Assembly (NCBI GenBank): GCA_019057865.1
Contig: JAHLWP010000004.1
Location: 1-64,000 of the forward strand
DNA length: 64,000 nucleotides
Direction: 5' to 3'
Source of the DNA: Promethearchaeota archaeon
GTDB taxonomy: Archaea; Asgardarchaeota; Lokiarchaeia; Sigyniarchaeales; SOKP01
Of this stretch, positions 44,831 through 54,934 are shown piece after piece. Position 1 is the first letter of the stretch. Each line of letters opens with the position of its first letter. The position numbers and the translations under genes are program-made. The notes under the pieces were generated by a model. That model had not been told where the DNA came from, searched no databases, and saw only the letters and a list, made by a program, of their open reading frames with translations.

Positions 44831-47524
44831 ATGATAATCAGCGAAAATAAAAAATATATCTATGATTTTAGTGAAGGAAATAAGGATTTAAAAAATCTAC
44901 TTGGCGGTAAAGGGGCTAACCTCGCAGAAATGACAAAATTAGGCCTAAGTATTCCACCTGGTTTTACAATTACAACAGAAGCTTGCTTACTTTATTTTAA
45001 TAATCCTGAAAAAGTAATGGACGAATTAAGACCCAATGTAATAAAACATTTAAAAACTTTAGAAAAAAATACTGGAAAAAAATTTGGAGATGTCGAAAAT
45101 CCCTTGCTGGTTTCAGTCCGCTCCGGGGCTTTTATTTCCATGCCAGGAATGATGGATACGGTGTTGAATCTTGGACTTAACGATCAAAGTGTACAAGGTT
45201 TGGGTGAACAAACAGATAACGACCGTTTTGCTTATGATTCTTATAGAAGATTTAATCAAATGTTTGGTGATGTTGTCATGGGTATAGGTGATGAGAAGTT
45301 TGAAAGGATTTTGAATAAATATAAAAGATCTATTTCTCGTGATGCTCAAGATACTGATCTAGGCGTAAGTGATCTACAAAAAATAATAGCTGATTATAAA
45401 GCATTATATGAAAAAGAAATTGGTTCACCATTTCCTCACGATCCTCTTACCCAACTTTTCCTTGCCATAGAAGCAGTATTTAAATCATGGAATAATAGAA
45501 GAGCGATAACATACCGAAGAATAAATAATATTCCAGATTTTGGAACAGCAGTTAATATTCAAGCTATGGTATTTGGTAATAAAGGATGGAAATCAGCGAC
45601 AGGCGTTGTCTTTACAAGAGATCCATCAACTGGAGAGAATAAAAAATTTGGTGAGTATTTGACAAATGCGCAGGGTGAGGATGTTGTTGCTGGAATTCGC
45701 ACACCAAAGATGTTAGATGAAATGAAAGAAGAGTTTCCTAAAATATATAAAGAATTAATTGATACAATGGAAAAGCTGGAAAATCATTATAGAGATATGC
45801 AAGATATTGAATTTACAATTGAAGATGGAAAGTTAAACATATTACAAACTCGAAATGGAAAACGAACTCCTTCTGCTGCTGTAAAAATTGCGGTTGATAT
45901 GGTTAAAGAAGGTTTTCTTTCAAAGGAAGAAGCTATTATGAGTGTAGATCCAAAGAAAGTATCAAAATTATTATTTAAAAGCATCGATGAAAATTCAATA
46001 GTACACGTTCTAGCACATGGTATTAACGCATCTCCTGGAGCTGTTTCTGGAATAGCTATTTTTGACCCTGATACAGCTGAAGAATTAGCAAATGAAGGAG
46101 AAAATGAAATAATTCTTGTTCGACCACAAACAAAACCAGATGATGTACATGGTTTATATGCTTCTAGTGGAGTGCTAACCCAATTTGGTGGAAAGACATC
46201 CCATGCCGCCGTGGTTGCTAGAGGGATGGGTAAACCTGCAGTCGTTGGTGCACAAGATGTTGAAATCGATGAAGAAAATAAAGAATTTAGAGTTGGTGAT
46301 ATGGTAGTAAGTGAAGGTGATTGGCTTACCATTGACGGGACATTAGGAAGGGTGATCGAAGGAAAAGTACCTTTAGTAGAACCAGAAATAAAAGGGGAAT
46401 TTTTAGAATTATTAGAGATGTGTAATACCATAAAACGATTGGGTGTCCGTGCAAATGCAGATACTCCTACTGATGCACGAAAAGCTATAGAATTTGGTGC
46501 TGAGGGAATAGGGCTCACAAGAACAGAGCATATGTTTATGGCACAAGATAGATTACCTGTAGTTCAAAGAATGATAATGGCAAGAACAATAGAAGAACGT
46601 CAAGATGCCTTGGATAAAATTTTGCCTATGCAAAAAGGCGACTTCTTAGAGATTTTTAAAATTATGGAAGGAAAGCCGGTAACCATAAGACTTTTGGATC
46701 CGCCTTTACATGAGTTTTTACCTGAATTGTCTACTGTTCTTTTAGAAAGTCAAGAGCTTAGAATGACAAATGCTTTGTCAAAATCTTTATTAAATATCAG
46801 ACCGCTGGATGAAGAAATTACTAAAAAAAATAAGGTTATCAGTCTAATTAGATCTTTATCTGAAGAAAATCCAATGATGGGTTTAAGAGGATGTCGTTTG
46901 GGTATCGTATGGCCAGAAATAAATGAAATGCAAGTAAAAGCGATATTTCAAGCCGCTTGCGAGCTTAAACTACAGGGAACTAATGTAATACCCGAAGTTA
47001 TGATTCCATTAATAGGAATGCTTTCAGAATTACAATATGTTAAATCTCAATTACTCCAAATCGCCGAAGAAACAATTAAAGATTATGGTGTAAATTTAGA
47101 TTATAAATTTGGTACAATGATTGAAATACCACGAGCAGCTTTAACTGCTGATGAAATTGCTATTGAAGCGGAGTTCTTTAGCTTTGGCACCAATGATCTA
47201 ACACAGATGACTTATGGCTTCTCTCGCGATGACGCCGAAGGTAAATTTCTCCCTATATATTTAAATAAAGAAATCTTGGAGAACAATCCCTTTGAAATTC
47301 TCGATCAAGACGGTGTTGGGAAGCTGATGAAAATGGCTCTAGAATTAGGCAAGAAAACGAGACCAGATTTAAAATGTGGTATATGTGGAGAACATGGTGG
47401 TGAGCCAAGCGCGATTAAATTTGCTCATTCTATTGGACTTGATTATGTTTCATGTTCGCCATTTAGAATTCCAGTTGCTATAATTGCCGCTGCTCAAGCA
47501 ACTATAGAGCAAAAGAAGAAGTAG
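44831..47524 (+). CDS. ppdK: Pyruvate, phosphate dikinase
   Basis: Interconverts pyruvate, ATP and phosphate with PEP, AMP and pyrophosphate. The 897 residues match the family. The ATP-grasp domain has GGKGANLAEMTKLGL and SVRSGAFISMPGMMDT. The phosphohistidine domain has GGKTSHAAVVARGMGKPAV near residue 456. The PEP/pyruvate barrel ends with GICGEHGGEP, carrying the catalytic Cys, near residue 855. The GGKTSH motif varies from the common GGMTSH but keeps Thr and His. It could serve PEP formation for gluconeogenesis or ATP gain. Confidence 0.97.
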   Translation: MIISENKKYIYDFSEGNKDLKNLLGGKGANLAEMTKLGLSIPPGFTITTEACLLYFNNPEKVMDELRPNVIKHLKTLEKNTGKKFGDVENPLLVSVRSGAFISMPGMMDTVLNLGLNDQSVQGLGEQTDNDRFAYDSYRRFNQMFGDVVMGIGDEKFERILNKYKRSISRDAQDTDLGVSDLQKIIADYKALYEKEIGSPFPHDPLTQLFLAIEAVFKSWNNRRAITYRRINNIPDFGTAVNIQAMVFGNKGWKSATGVVFTRDPSTGENKKFGEYLTNAQGEDVVAGIRTPKMLDEMKEEFPKIYKELIDTMEKLENHYRDMQDIEFTIEDGKLNILQTRNGKRTPSAAVKIAVDMVKEGFLSKEEAIMSVDPKKVSKLLFKSIDENSIVHVLAHGINASPGAVSGIAIFDPDTAEELANEGENEIILVRPQTKPDDVHGLYASSGVLTQFGGKTSHAAVVARGMGKPAVVGAQDVEIDEENKEFRVGDMVVSEGDWLTIDGTLGRVIEGKVPLVEPEIKGEFLELLEMCNTIKRLGVRANADTPTDARKAIEFGAEGIGLTRTEHMFMAQDRLPVVQRMIMARTIEERQDALDKILPMQKGDFLEIFKIMEGKPVTIRLLDPPLHEFLPELSTVLLESQELRMTNALSKSLLNIRPLDEEITKKNKVISLIRSLSEENPMMGLRGCRLGIVWPEINEMQVKAIFQAACELKLQGTNVIPEVMIPLIGMLSELQYVKSQLLQIAEETIKDYGVNLDYKFGTMIEIPRAALTADEIAIEAEFFSFGTNDLTQMTYGFSRDDAEGKFLPIYLNKEILENNPFEILDQDGVGKLMKMALELGKKTRPDLKCGICGEHGGEPSAIKFAHSIGLDYVSCSPFRIPVAIIAAAQATIEQKKK

Positions 47525-47658
47525 TTTATTTTATAACTTTAAATAAAATTTTTTAAGTTTAATTTTTAATTTGTAAGAATCTCTAACTATATTAATATTA
47601 CTCTAAATAAATCAATTCATCAATAAAATAATTAAACCTTGAAAATTTATGTTTAACA

Positions 47659-48795
47659 ATGGATGTTAAAGAAAAATTTGATTTAATAATAAAAGGTACA
47701 GAAGAAGTCCTTACTGAGGATGATTTAAAACTTTACCTTGAAACTGAAGTTCCTTTAAATCATTACATCGGCTTTGAGATTTCAGGTAAAATTCATTTAG
47801 GAACAGGGCTTATTTGTATGTCAAAAATTAAGGATTTCTTGGATGCTGGAGTAAAATGTTCAATATTTTTGGCTGATTGGCATAGTTGGATAAATGATAA
47901 ATTAGGGGGAGATATGGACAAAATCCAAAAAATTGGTGTTGGGTATTTTAAAGAAGGGCTTAAAGCGTGTCTTAGTTGTGTAGGGGCAGATCCTGAGAAA
48001 GTTAAATTTTCACTTGGTACAGACCTTTACCATAACAATGATAATTATTGGGAAACGCTTATAGACGTTTGCAAAAGTACTACTTTAAACAGAATGCAAA
48101 GAAGTATAACAATTATGGGACGTAAAATGGGAGAAAATGTGGATTTTGCTAAATTATTATATCCGGCAATGCAGGTTTCCGATATTTTTACCCAAAATGT
48201 TAATTTTGCCCATGCGGGGTATGATCAAAGAAAAGCTCATGTAATTGCTAGAGATGTTGCATTAAAAATGAAGAAAAATAACCTAAAAAATACATCTGGA
48301 GAAACAATTAAACCAATTTGCATTCACCATCATCTAATCTTAGGATTAGCAAAACCGTCTATTTGGCCTATTAGTGATGAATCACAACTTCAAGAAATGT
48401 GGTCTGAAATGAAGATGAGCAAATCAATACCTAATTCAGCAGTGTTTATTAATGATACACCTGATGAGATAAAAAATAAAGTCAAGTCAGCATTTTGCCC
48501 TGAAGGAAATGTCTCTTTCAATCCAATTCTAGACTGGGTTAAATTTCTTATCTTTAAAGACAAAAAATCAACTCTTTTAATAGAAAGAACTCCAAAGTTC
48601 GGTGGTGACATTGAATATAATTCTTATAAAGATGTGGAACAAGCTTTCTTAAAAAAAGAATTACATCCACTTGACCTAAAGATGGGTGTAGCAAACGAGA
48701 TTATTAATGTTTTAGAACCTGTTCGAAATCATTTTGAACAACCTAGAATGAAAAAAATGAAGAAAGAATTAGAAGAATTAATAATAACTCGTTAG
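47659..48795 (+). CDS. tyrS: Tyrosyl-tRNA synthetase, archaeal type
   Basis: A 378-residue class I synthetase. YIGFEISGKIHLGTGLI carries the HIGH-type motif (HLGT), followed by FLADWHSWINDKLGG. MQVSDIFTQN and QRKAHVIARDVA are tyrosine-specific. KMSKSIPNSAVF is the KMSKS loop. The missing S4 domain and short length mark the archaeal/eukaryotic type. It is 28 nt upstream of the first possible start of the Vps29-like gene. Confidence 0.95.
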   Translation: MDVKEKFDLIIKGTEEVLTEDDLKLYLETEVPLNHYIGFEISGKIHLGTGLICMSKIKDFLDAGVKCSIFLADWHSWINDKLGGDMDKIQKIGVGYFKEGLKACLSCVGADPEKVKFSLGTDLYHNNDNYWETLIDVCKSTTLNRMQRSITIMGRKMGENVDFAKLLYPAMQVSDIFTQNVNFAHAGYDQRKAHVIARDVALKMKKNNLKNTSGETIKPICIHHHLILGLAKPSIWPISDESQLQEMWSEMKMSKSIPNSAVFINDTPDEIKNKVKSAFCPEGNVSFNPILDWVKFLIFKDKKSTLLIERTPKFGGDIEYNSYKDVEQAFLKKELHPLDLKMGVANEIINVLEPVRNHFEQPRMKKMKKELEELIITR

Positions 48796-48877
48796 TTTTA
48801 TTATAGATATATCTTTACCTCTAATGAAATTTAATAATTCATTTAACATGATAAAATTACAAAAAATTAATACTATT

Positions 48878-49504
48878 ATGGTAAAATTATTATTTATTGG
48901 AGATTCTCACATCCCACGTAGAGCTAAAAGGATCCCAGATAAAATAATTGAAAACCTAAATCAATTAACTGAAACGGAATTATTTGAACACACTTTTTTT
49001 ACAGGAGATTTAATAAAGGCTCCAAAATTTTTAAATTTTCTAAATTTGAAAACAAAAAGGAACTTATTCGTAGTTATTGGTAATATGGATTATTTTGGAG
49101 GAAATCGAGATGATCCAATGTATCAAAAACTAGATTTTACATTTTCAGATAAAGAAGTGATTACTATTGGATTAACTCATGGTCATCAAATATCTCCGAG
49201 AGGTGATCATATGCAATTAGAATTACTAGCTATTGAAAAAAATTACAATATTTTGATATCTGGTCATACTCATAAAGAAGAAGTATTCCTTACAAATAAA
49301 GGAATTCTGTTATTAAATCCTGGAAGTGTTACTGGTGCTTGGTCATTTAAAGCCAGCAATAATCCCTCTTTTATAACTCTAAATTTAAATGAAAAAGCAC
49401 GAGAAATTGATGTCAATTTATTTCAATTAGATAATAAATCTTCCAAACTAAACAATTTACATTCTCATTTTATTTTTGAAGATAATCGGATTAAGTATAA
49501 ATAA
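48878..49504 (+). CDS. Vps29-like calcineurin-type phosphodiesterase (MJ0936/YfcE family)
   Basis: About 208 residues from ATG 48878, which gives MVKLLFIGDSHIPRRAKRIP; an earlier ATG at 48824 adds 18 residues without family character. The N-terminal GDSHIPRR, central GLTHGHQISPRGD, and C-terminal ILISGHTHKEE, NPGSVTGAW and NPSFITL follow the retromer subunit Vps29 more closely than typical prokaryotic YfcE proteins. The metal ligands Asp, His, GD, GN(M)D, H and GHTH are all present. It may therefore be an active phosphodiesterase, unlike human VPS29. No Vps35 or Vps26 gene is in the window. Confidence 0.8.
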   Translation: MVKLLFIGDSHIPRRAKRIPDKIIENLNQLTETELFEHTFFTGDLIKAPKFLNFLNLKTKRNLFVVIGNMDYFGGNRDDPMYQKLDFTFSDKEVITIGLTHGHQISPRGDHMQLELLAIEKNYNILISGHTHKEEVFLTNKGILLLNPGSVTGAWSFKASNNPSFITLNLNEKAREIDVNLFQLDNKSSKLNNLHSHFIFEDNRIKYK

Positions 49505-49612
49505 TTAGATTAATTAAATTTAATAAAATTCTATGTATTAATACTAAAATTCTATAATTTTGAAATAGAAATAATATTAAAACAATAAAAAAATTAAAGG
49601 TGAAAATTGTAA

Positions 49613-50812
49613 ATGTGGCATTTTTATTGTCCTAATATAATATATGGTGAAGATGCATTAGATTTCATAGAAAAAGTGAAGGGAGAAAAATGTTTCATTG
49701 TTACAGATAAGGTTATTGAAGAATTAGGTTATCTAAAGTTATTAACAGATAAACTTGACAAAATTGGGAAGAAATATAAAGTGTTCAATGACATAATGCC
49801 AGATCCTCATGAAGAAACTGTTGTAAAGGGTAAAGAACATTGTATCTCTTATGCTCCTGATTTAATTATTGCTTTAGGTGGAGGTTCTGTTATGGATACA
49901 GCAAAAGGAATCTGGGGTTTGTATGAATATCCTGAATATACAATCGATAATATTGATCCATTTAGCGATCAATTATATGATTTTGCGAACAAAGCAAAAA
50001 TGATTGCAATTCCAACTACTTCAGGAACAGGTTCAGAAGTAACATGGGCAGCAATTATTTCTCAATTCCAAAATAATGTTTGGAGGAAGGGTTCATTTGC
50101 TCATATGTCATTAGTCCCTACCTATGCTATAGTGGATCCAGTCTTTCCAAAGGGAATGCCTCCAAAATTAACTGTTAATACAGCATTTGATGCATTAGCC
50201 CACGCTATAGAAGGATATATTTCTAGCTGGAGAAATGAGTTTTCCAATGCTTTAGGTTTAAAGGCAATTGAACTTATATTTAAATACTTACCAATTGCTT
50301 ATAAAGATGGAAATAATATTGAAGCTAGGGACTTATTGCATCAAGCAGCAACAATGGCAGGTTTATCTTTTAGTAATTCTCAAGTTAACTTAGGGCATGC
50401 TATGGGGCATAGCTGCGGAGCTATTTTTTCAATCCATCATGGACAATCAGTTGGTCTTTTTCTTAAATATATTAGTCAATACTGTTTAAATAATCCTTCA
50501 GAACCAAATGAATCTATTGAAATATATTCAACTATTGCAAAAAAGTTAGGTTGGGCTAAATGGGATGATGAACCCAAGAAAGCGGCCTATATTGTTGTAG
50601 AAAAAATTAAGGAACTTCAAGAAAAGGTTGATTTTCCTTCTAACTTAAGAGGACTAGGAATAAGTAGGGAAGATTTTGATAAAAATTTAGATAAATTAAT
50701 AACTCTTTGCTATCAAGATCCCAGTAGTGTAATGGCTCCAAGAACCCCAAATAAAGCAGAATTCGAAAAGCTTTTCAAATACGCTTATGAAGGAAAAGAT
50801 ATTGACTTCTAA
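49613..50812 (+). CDS. Iron-containing alcohol dehydrogenase
   Basis: A 399-residue group III alcohol dehydrogenase. The NAD(P)-binding motif is ALGGGSVMDTAKG near residue 95. IPTTSGTGSEVT follows. The iron ligands are in FDALAHAIEG (Asp, His) and HAMGHSCGAIFSIHHGQ (two His). It would interconvert an alcohol or a semialdehyde with its carbonyl form. GGTG lies about 15 nt before the ATG, a weak ribosome site. The substrate is unknown; an aldehyde for the AOR is one option. Confidence 0.92.
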   Translation: MWHFYCPNIIYGEDALDFIEKVKGEKCFIVTDKVIEELGYLKLLTDKLDKIGKKYKVFNDIMPDPHEETVVKGKEHCISYAPDLIIALGGGSVMDTAKGIWGLYEYPEYTIDNIDPFSDQLYDFANKAKMIAIPTTSGTGSEVTWAAIISQFQNNVWRKGSFAHMSLVPTYAIVDPVFPKGMPPKLTVNTAFDALAHAIEGYISSWRNEFSNALGLKAIELIFKYLPIAYKDGNNIEARDLLHQAATMAGLSFSNSQVNLGHAMGHSCGAIFSIHHGQSVGLFLKYISQYCLNNPSEPNESIEIYSTIAKKLGWAKWDDEPKKAAYIVVEKIKELQEKVDFPSNLRGLGISREDFDKNLDKLITLCYQDPSSVMAPRTPNKAEFEKLFKYAYEGKDIDF

Positions 50813-50817
50813 AATCA

Positions 50818-50840
50818 ACTTTTTTTAACATTTTTTTTAA
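50818..50840 (+). terminator. T-rich terminator after the alcohol dehydrogenase
   Basis: Two oligo-T runs of 7 and 8 residues begin within 10 nt of the stop at 50812, separated by AACA. This is a typical archaeal termination signal. Confidence 0.45.
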
Positions 50841-50991
50841 ATACTTTAAATTTATTAACTAGTTTTTGGATAATTTCATTATTTATCTAAAATGTTAAAC
50901 ATAAATATAACGAGTTTATATTATTTTTTTAAAGTGTTTTTAATATAAGAATTGAATCTCAATTCAAATATTAATTTGCAAAGACTAAATT

Positions 50992-52728
50992 ATGATAACC
51001 TTAGAAAACGAAAAAGAAGTATTAGAATCGTTAGGAAAACAAATCAGTAAACCAATTCCAGAAATATCAGAATTAGAACGTTATTCTTTTGGATATTATG
51101 TAGAAAATGAACATATAAAGGGTTTAAGTCTTTTTTCTTGTGGATTATCAATAATTCCGAAAGAAATTGAGCTGTTAACTTCACTTAAAGAAATTTACTT
51201 AAGGGGAAACAAATTAACTACTCTACCTGAAGAATTATATTTACTTAAATCCCTCGAGATATTAGATTTAAGTGAAAATCGATTAACAGAACTGCCATCA
51301 TCTATCATTTCACTTTCTTCACTTAAAGAATTACATTTAGAATCTAACCACTTAGTCAATCTACCTGACAATATTGGCGAACTACACGATCTTGAGCTCT
51401 TGGATCTTAGCGAGAATAAGTTAAATTATATACCAGAATCTTTAGGTTCATTAACAAATTTAAAAACCTTAGATTTAAGTGGTAATGAAATAAATAAGCT
51501 TCCAGATTCAATAGGATTTCTTGCTTCTTTAGAAATCCTTTATCTAGGCAATAATGAACTAACTATACTCCCAGAATCATTTAGTTCGCTTAAATCACTA
51601 AAGCGATTAAATTTAAGAAATAATAAATTGAATAAACTTCCCGAGACAATAGGCAATTTATCTTCCTTATCATCTCTTTTTTTAAGAGGAAATTGTTTAG
51701 ATAATTTACCAAAGTCCATTGGGTTATTGAATAATTTAATATATTTAGGAATAGCATCAAATAAATTAACTTCACTTCCTGATCCTGAAATTGGTTTGCT
51801 TTCTTCATTAGAAAATTTGAATTTATCATCTAATAATTTAAATTTACTTCCAAATTCAATAGGGAATCTTAAAAATTTACTTAGACTTGAAATTTCGGAC
51901 AATAAACTAAAAAACCTTCCAGAATCAATTGGAGGGTTGTCTTCACTCAAAATATTAAGATGTAATAGAAACAATTTAACAGAACTCCCAGAATCAATCG
52001 GAAATTTGACTTTATTAGAATCATTAAAAATTGATGTCAATAATTTAAATGAACTTCCTTCATCAATTGGTCAATTGAAGTATTTAAAAGAACTGGATTT
52101 GTATGATAATAAATTGGAGAGATTGTCAGAATACATAGGTTCATTAACATCACTTGAAATACTGGATCTGAGTAAAAATGAATTAAAAAGCATTCCATCA
52201 TCAATTAGCTCATTAAATAATCTATTAGAATTAGATTTGTCAACCAATAAGTTAGAAAATCTTGTTTCTTCAATAGGATCTTTATCACAACTAAAAAATC
52301 TAATTCTAGGATTTAATCGGTTAAAAGAAATTCCTAAATCTATTGGATTCCTCACCTCCTTAGAGGTTCTAGATTTAGGGAAGAATCATTTAATATCAAT
52401 TCCAGAATCAATTGGATCATTAACTTCACTTAAACATTTATATTTATATTATAATGAGTTAGAGACTATACCAGATTCCATTGGGTCATTACAATCTTTA
52501 AAATACCTCTATCTAGGTAATAACAATTTAACTGTCATTCCAGAATCCATAGGGTTCTTGAAGAATTTGAAATATTTATTTGTGAGAGCGAATAATTTGA
52601 CTACATTACCAATTTCATTGGATTCCTTAACATCACTTAAACATTTAAACATAGAAAAAAATAGCTTAAAAGGATATTTAGATTTGTTAGATAAATTAGA
52701 ATTACGTGGTATTAAGATTTTTAAATGA
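50992..52728 (+). CDS. Leucine-rich repeat protein
   Basis: A 578-residue protein without signal peptide or membrane helix. After about 40 N-terminal residues it consists almost entirely of 23-residue LRR units of the form LPxSIGxLxxLxxLxLxxNxL, more than 20 in a row, ending with a short cap (YLDLLDKLELRGIKIF). This is a single solenoid, presumably cytosolic and protein-binding. No GTPase, kinase or other catalytic domain is fused to it. Similar LRR proteins are frequent in Lokiarchaeia and in eukaryotes. Its partner is unknown; it stands alone between a terminator and the hut genes. Confidence 0.9.
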   Translation: MITLENEKEVLESLGKQISKPIPEISELERYSFGYYVENEHIKGLSLFSCGLSIIPKEIELLTSLKEIYLRGNKLTTLPEELYLLKSLEILDLSENRLTELPSSIISLSSLKELHLESNHLVNLPDNIGELHDLELLDLSENKLNYIPESLGSLTNLKTLDLSGNEINKLPDSIGFLASLEILYLGNNELTILPESFSSLKSLKRLNLRNNKLNKLPETIGNLSSLSSLFLRGNCLDNLPKSIGLLNNLIYLGIASNKLTSLPDPEIGLLSSLENLNLSSNNLNLLPNSIGNLKNLLRLEISDNKLKNLPESIGGLSSLKILRCNRNNLTELPESIGNLTLLESLKIDVNNLNELPSSIGQLKYLKELDLYDNKLERLSEYIGSLTSLEILDLSKNELKSIPSSISSLNNLLELDLSTNKLENLVSSIGSLSQLKNLILGFNRLKEIPKSIGFLTSLEVLDLGKNHLISIPESIGSLTSLKHLYLYYNELETIPDSIGSLQSLKYLYLGNNNLTVIPESIGFLKNLKYLFVRANNLTTLPISLDSLTSLKHLNIEKNSLKGYLDLLDKLELRGIKIFK

Positions 52729-52868
52729 TATAAATCGTTAAAACAAGAACTAATTTTCTAAAAAATTGTTTATAATCTTAAAAGGTAAAATAGCTATCTT
52801 ATTGATTTCTACTCTTTTAACCACTTTATTTATTTAGAACTCTAAAAATCATATAATTTAAATATTAA

Positions 52869-54908
52869 ATGAAGTTAGTTAAAAGTATGGATATTTCAAA
52901 AGCCATGAAAATTAAATTGCCTAAGGAGCTCCCATCATATCCCAAATTCGTCGAAGGAATAAGACGTGCACCTTCAAGAGGTTATGCACTTAATCAAACC
53001 CAAACAAAACTAGCTTTAAAGAATGCTCTTAGATATGTCCATCCATCCTTACATGAAAAGATTGCCCCAGAATTTCTGGAAGAATTAATTACACGAGGAA
53101 GAATATATGGTTACAGATTCAGACTTGAAGGAAATATAAAAGCAAAACCTATAGATAAATATAAGGGTAATATTCTTGAAGGTAAAGCTTTGCAAGTTAT
53201 GATAGATAATAATCTCGATTTTGATGTGGCTCTTTACCCTTATGAGTTAGTTACTTATGGAGAAAGTGGGCAAGTTTTCCAAAATTGGATGCAATATTGT
53301 CTTGTTAAAATGTATCTTGAGCAAATTACTGATAAACAGACTTTAGTCATTTCATCTGGACATCCAGTTGGACTCTTTCCAACTTCACCATTAGCTCCCA
53401 GGGTAATTTCTACTAATGGATTAATGGTTGGTTTATTTGACAATCCAAATGATTTTACGGTTGCTGCTGCTCTAGGTGTAGCAAATTATGGCCAAATGAC
53501 GGCAGGAGGATGGATGTATATTGGTCCACAAGGAATAGTCCATGGTACATATATTACATTATTGAACGCCGGAAGATTATATCTTAATATTCCTCAAGAT
53601 AAAGATTTAAGAGGTATTTTATATGTAACATCTGGTCTAGGAGGTATGAGTGGTGCCCAAGCTAAAGCAATAGAAATTGCGGGGGGTATAGGTGTCATTG
53701 CTGAAGTTGATGAGTCCAGGATTAAAACAAGGTATGAGCAAGGATGGGTTTCAAAGATTTCTGAAAATTTAGATGAAATTTTTGCTTGGGTTGAGGATGC
53801 TAGAAAATCTGGTAGAGTACTGTCTATTGCATATAATGGGAATGTTGTAAATTTATGGAAATATATAGTAGACAATAATATTCAAGTAGAGCTTGCTTCA
53901 GATCAAACATCTTGCCATGCTGTCTATGAGGGAGGTTATACACCATATCAAATCAGTTTTAATGAAGGAAGAGAACTGATTAAATCAAATATTGATAGAT
54001 TTAAGCAATTAGTAGATGAGTCCTTACGAGAACAGTTTAAACTCATCAAAACTATGACAGAAAGAGGTACTCGCTTCTGGGATTATGGTAATTCTTTTAT
54101 GAAAGCTGTATTTGATGCTGGTGTAAAAGAAATTGCAAAAAATGTGGATAATACTTCTGAAGGATTTATTTTTCCATCATATGTTGAAGATATTATGGGT
54201 CCTATATGCTTCGATTTTGGATATGGTCCTTTTCGATGGGTATGTCTTTCAGGAAAAGAGGAAGATTTAGATAAGACTGATCAAACTGCAATGAGCTGTA
54301 TAAATCCTGAATTGCGAGCTCAAGATAGAGATAATTACTCTTGGATTCGAGATGCTAAAAAAAATCAACTTGTTGTTGGAACAAAAGCAAGAATATTATA
54401 TGCTGATGGTAAAGAACGAATTAGTATTGCTCTAAAATTTAATAATTTAGTAAAGAAAGGAGAAATTGGACCAATAATGCTTGGTAGAGATCATCATGAT
54501 GTTTCAGGAACTGACTCACCTTTTAGAGAAACTTCCAATATTAAAGATGGCAGTAATATAATGGCAGAAATGGCAGTCCATTGTTTTGCAGGTAATGCAA
54601 TTAGAGGTATGACATATGTTGTACTCTCTAATGGTGGAGGTGTTGGAATTGGGAAATGTTTCAATGGTGGTTTTGGTCTAGTATTAGATGGTTCTGAAAG
54701 GGTAGATAATATAATTAAAAATGCTATGGAATGGGACGTAATGGGAGGAATAGCTCGCCGAAGTTGGGCTAGGAATCCAAATGCTTTTGAAACAGCTTAT
54801 AATTGGAATATTGAAAATGAAGAAAAAGGACATATAACATTACCATTTATAGCAGAAGATAAGTTATTGGATAATATTGTAGATAATTATTTGAAAAAGA
54901 TTAAATAA
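52869..54908 (+). CDS. hutU: Urocanate hydratase, long form
   Basis: Second step of histidine degradation, turning urocanate into imidazolone propionate. The 679-residue length is near that of the animal enzyme (human UROC1, 676) rather than the roughly 555 of most bacteria. YGESGQVFQNWMQY, SGHPVGLFP, GLGGMSGAQAKAIEIAGG, and later GRDHHDVSGTDSPFRET and GGGVGIGKCFNGG contain NAD-binding and active-site residues. It starts the rightward set hutU-hutH-hutI; the ATG has no SD motif. Confidence 0.95.
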   Translation: MKLVKSMDISKAMKIKLPKELPSYPKFVEGIRRAPSRGYALNQTQTKLALKNALRYVHPSLHEKIAPEFLEELITRGRIYGYRFRLEGNIKAKPIDKYKGNILEGKALQVMIDNNLDFDVALYPYELVTYGESGQVFQNWMQYCLVKMYLEQITDKQTLVISSGHPVGLFPTSPLAPRVISTNGLMVGLFDNPNDFTVAAALGVANYGQMTAGGWMYIGPQGIVHGTYITLLNAGRLYLNIPQDKDLRGILYVTSGLGGMSGAQAKAIEIAGGIGVIAEVDESRIKTRYEQGWVSKISENLDEIFAWVEDARKSGRVLSIAYNGNVVNLWKYIVDNNIQVELASDQTSCHAVYEGGYTPYQISFNEGRELIKSNIDRFKQLVDESLREQFKLIKTMTERGTRFWDYGNSFMKAVFDAGVKEIAKNVDNTSEGFIFPSYVEDIMGPICFDFGYGPFRWVCLSGKEEDLDKTDQTAMSCINPELRAQDRDNYSWIRDAKKNQLVVGTKARILYADGKERISIALKFNNLVKKGEIGPIMLGRDHHDVSGTDSPFRETSNIKDGSNIMAEMAVHCFAGNAIRGMTYVVLSNGGGVGIGKCFNGGFGLVLDGSERVDNIIKNAMEWDVMGGIARRSWARNPNAFETAYNWNIENEEKGHITLPFIAEDKLLDNIVDNYLKKIK

Positions 54909-54934
54909 TATAAAATTTTGAGGAATGATTCAAT

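Noticed and set aside
45787..46518. 243-residue frame antisense to ppdK
   Set aside because: Same reason: the plus strand encodes conserved catalytic motifs across this stretch, and the antisense product resembles no family.
51540..52040. 166-residue repetitive antisense frame in the LRR gene
   Set aside because: Its repetitive pattern only mirrors the LRR codons on the other strand.
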